A stretch of DNA of 64,000 bases from positions 1-64,000 of the forward strand of contig NZ_BDGT01000025.1 of the NCBI RefSeq assembly GCF_001748285.1. The letters run 5' to 3'. Position numbers and translations under genes: made by a program. Under the pieces are notes generated by a model. The model made no database searches and was not told the DNA's origin. It worked only from the letters and a program-made list of their open reading frames with translations. This stretch comes from Thermogemmatispora onikobensis (GTDB taxonomy: Bacteria; Chloroflexota; Ktedonobacteria; Ktedonobacterales; Ktedonobacteraceae). Below, in pieces: positions 62,278 through 64,000 of the stretch; the first letter of the stretch is position 1, and each line of letters starts with the position of its first letter.

Positions 62278-62691
62278 ATGTGTGCTCGTAAAGCCGAGGG
62301 GCCGTCGTCTGACGAACCTTTGGAGGAACTACCTGAAGACGTCGAAGCCTTCATTGATCACTTTCTCGGCACGATGTGTGACCCCAGTCGTCGGCAGATC
62401 CTGGCCTTGCTGGCCGCGCCCGCTGTTGAGCATGAGAGGCCGGTGGAGATGCGTTCGGGGGAGATCGCGCGGGCGCTGGGGTTAGCCCATGCCACCGTCT
62501 CTGGCCATCTCCGTCAGCTAGCGCGTACGGGACTGCTCGGCTCGCGGCGCAGTGGTAACGAGGTCTACTATAGCGTGCGCAATCACTTGCTAGTGCGGGC
62601 CTTTCACGATCTTGTTGAGGCTCTTTACAAAGAGCATCAGGAGCGCTTCAAAGGGAAGCAGGAGTCGCCTGAAAGCGATAGGAGTGCGTGA
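62278..62691 (+). CDS. ArsR-family transcriptional regulator
   Basis: 137 residues; ATG preceded by AGAGGTG. A winged helix is at ~25-105: MCDPSRRQILALLA, then SGEIARALGLAHATVSGHLRQLARTGLLGSRRSGNEVYYSVR. No clear metal-binding ELCVCDL box is present, so it may sense something other than arsenic or cadmium. It is divergent from the MmgE/PrpD gene, suggesting local control. Confidence 0.9.
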   Translation: MCARKAEGPSSDEPLEELPEDVEAFIDHFLGTMCDPSRRQILALLAAPAVEHERPVEMRSGEIARALGLAHATVSGHLRQLARTGLLGSRRSGNEVYYSVRNHLLVRAFHDLVEALYKEHQERFKGKQESPESDRSA

Positions 62692-62799
62692 GAGGGCCTG
62701 ATGGACGGCCCCCAGGCAGGCTTGTAGGGCGGACGAACGGACGGAAGGATCAGGCGCTCGCCTTCTCGATTGCTCTCTGAGGAGGCGAGCGTCTCTGCT

Positions 62800-62828
62800 T
62801 TGCTCAGGCTGTGAGAGAATGCTATACT
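62800..62828 (+). promoter_or_regulatory. Candidate promoter of the terminal sensor kinase
   Basis: -35 TTGCTC (62800-62805), 17-bp spacer, -10 TATACT (62823-62828) with TGC before it. Transcription would begin at about the first ATG (62834), predicting a leaderless message. Confidence 0.5.
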
Positions 62829-62833
62829 GCACA

Positions 62834-64000
62834 ATGAATGACACTGAACCTGGGCAGGAGAGACCAACGGTCATGCAAGCCACACGTGTCAAGGAAGGTC
62901 GCAGGCCACTGATTCTCATGCGTCTTCGCCAGAGCGCGGAAGTGCGCAAGCTCTACGCCGCGCGGGTGCCCTGGTGGCGGCGCGCTCCGATTGGGTATCT
63001 ACTGTGTATTCCGATCGTGGCCTGTGGGCTGGGGATCGTCTATCTAGAGCATTTCTTTGCCCTGCATATCTATGTGCCGGACCTGCCGCTGGTTTTGCCG
63101 GTACTGCTTGTCGCCTTGCTATGGGGAGTTGGGCCGGCCCTGTGCGCTGCACTGCTCTGCACCCTGGCGCTCATCTATATTTATGTTCCCCCACAAGGGG
63201 CCTTTATGGTGTTGCCGCGTGTCCAGTGGGCTGCGGACAACATCGACAAGCTCGCCGAGATCATGCCTTTCTTTCTGATCGAGGTGGGCATCGCCATTAT
63301 CGCCGGCCAGCGTGAGTCGGCGCGGCGCCGCGCCTTGCTGGCTGAGCTGGAGGCCCAGGCCCGGGCCCAGGATCTGGAGCAGCTCAACGAAGAATTGAAG
63401 CGTGTAGATATGCTCAAGGACCACTTTATCTCGGTGGCCTCACATGAGCTGAAGACCCCCATCACCACCATTCGTGGTCAGGCTCAGATCGCCCTGCGGC
63501 GTCTCACACGTGTGGCTGATCTACCACCCGAACTGGAGAATGTGCGCCTGGCCTTGCAGAAGATCGACGAGCAGACCTATCGGCTCAGCGCGCTCATCGA
63601 TGACATGCTGGCGCTGAGCAGCATTCAGGCCGGCAAGCTCAAGCTGCGGCCTCGTGCCTGTGACCTGGTAGAGATCTGCCGCGAGGCCGTTGAAGATCAA
63701 CAGCTCGTCTCAGGTCGCACGATTACCCTCTCCACCCCTGTGGAGAGCCTCACAATCAAGGCTGACTCCGACCGCCTCCATCAGGTATTGACCAATCTCC
63801 TCAGCAATGCCATCAAATACTCGCCCGAGCATACGCCTGTCGAAGTCGGCCTGGCCTGCCTGGATGGTCAGGTAGAGATCCGCGTACGTGATCATGGTCG
63901 AGGCATCCCTGAGGACCAGCGGGAGCAGATCTTTCAGGCTTTTTATCGGACGCCCGAGGCTCAGGCCTCGCCCAAAGATGGCTGGGGCTTGGGCCTGGCC
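62834..64000 (+). CDS. Membrane sensor histidine kinase (cut by window end)
   Basis: About 389 residues are visible and the frame stays open to the window edge. After a basic N-terminus, three or four hydrophobic helices (residues ~60-175) resemble the DUF4118 sensor region, with YVPPQGAF in the loop. A coiled coil leads to the HisKA box ISVASHELKTPITTIRGQ, then the N-box LTNLLSNAIKYS and the G-box DHGRGIPEDQ. It is a typical transmembrane kinase whose partner regulator is not in view. The start could also be Met14; the first ATG lies right at the predicted transcript start. Confidence 0.9.
   Translation, partial: MNDTEPGQERPTVMQATRVKEGRRPLILMRLRQSAEVRKLYAARVPWWRRAPIGYLLCIPIVACGLGIVYLEHFFALHIYVPDLPLVLPVLLVALLWGVGPALCAALLCTLALIYIYVPPQGAFMVLPRVQWAADNIDKLAEIMPFFLIEVGIAIIAGQRESARRRALLAELEAQARAQDLEQLNEELKRVDMLKDHFISVASHELKTPITTIRGQAQIALRRLTRVADLPPELENVRLALQKIDEQTYRLSALIDDMLALSSIQAGKLKLRPRACDLVEICREAVEDQQLVSGRTITLSTPVESLTIKADSDRLHQVLTNLLSNAIKYSPEHTPVEVGLACLDGQVEIRVRDHGRGIPEDQREQIFQAFYRTPEAQASPKDGWGLGLA

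Overview
The window is GC-rich, gene-dense bacterial chromosome. I infer a Chloroflexota organism of the Ktedonobacteria / Thermogemmatispora kind. The grounds are the many Ser/Thr kinases joined to FHA domains, a crowd of small zinc-ribbon membrane proteins, a MurA with Asp at the fosfomycin-target position, and a ClpE-type ATPase under a CIRCE element. This is inferred from gene style only; no rRNA or tRNA was found. A TetR regulator and a sensor kinase run off the two ends.

Layout. 0-7 kb: a TetR regulator with an operator-like palindrome, then a leftward set of FHA/zinc-ribbon protein, CrtI-like FAD oxidoreductase and MurA, plus a zinc-ribbon membrane protein and a lipoprotein. 7.3-11.3 kb: dnaA (without dnaN), an SDR oxidoreductase with a hairpin at its ribosome site, and a QueA-like enzyme. 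11.4-21.8 kb: a leftward cluster with one ABC importer (ATPase and permease), four paralogous lipoprotein binding proteins and three paralogous LCM-type methyltransferases. Two binding proteins are nearly identical in the core but have tails that match different neighbours, so the set looks recombined. 21.8-29 kb: a promoter with a folded leader or small RNA, a winged-helix protein, a HAMP membrane protein without output domain, a J-domain membrane protein, a DHDPS-family aldolase, and two paralogous zinc-ribbon exported-domain proteins flanking a (CTGT)12 microsatellite.

29-44 kb: signalling and envelope. A GAF-GAF histidine kinase and a response regulator converge with a leftward kinase / FHA membrane protein / kinase-FHA operon. 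Then come an LHPP-like HAD phosphatase, another kinase-FHA, and a glycan operon of three GT4 glycosyltransferases and a GT87-like membrane transferase. 44-50 kb: a HIT protein, a zinc-ribbon protein with two helix-turn-helix-like repeats, a large fusion of a probable pseudokinase to a DinG/XPD-type iron-sulfur helicase, and divergently an NrtR-like Nudix regulator.

50-64 kb: HAD hydrolase, class V aminotransferase, release factor 1, a 1-kb non-coding stretch with nested inverted repeats, a YtxH protein, a phosphatase/phosphotransferase pair, ClpE with a CIRCE heat-shock promoter and a textbook terminator, a truncated methyltransferase remnant, an MmgE/PrpD protein, an ArsR regulator and a sensor histidine kinase cut by the window end.

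The least ordinary items are the pseudokinase-helicase fusion, the multi-receptor importer/methyltransferase cluster with its mosaic binding proteins, and the folded leader at 21.9-22.2 kb. Many promoters share an extended -10 of the form TGnTATAAT.
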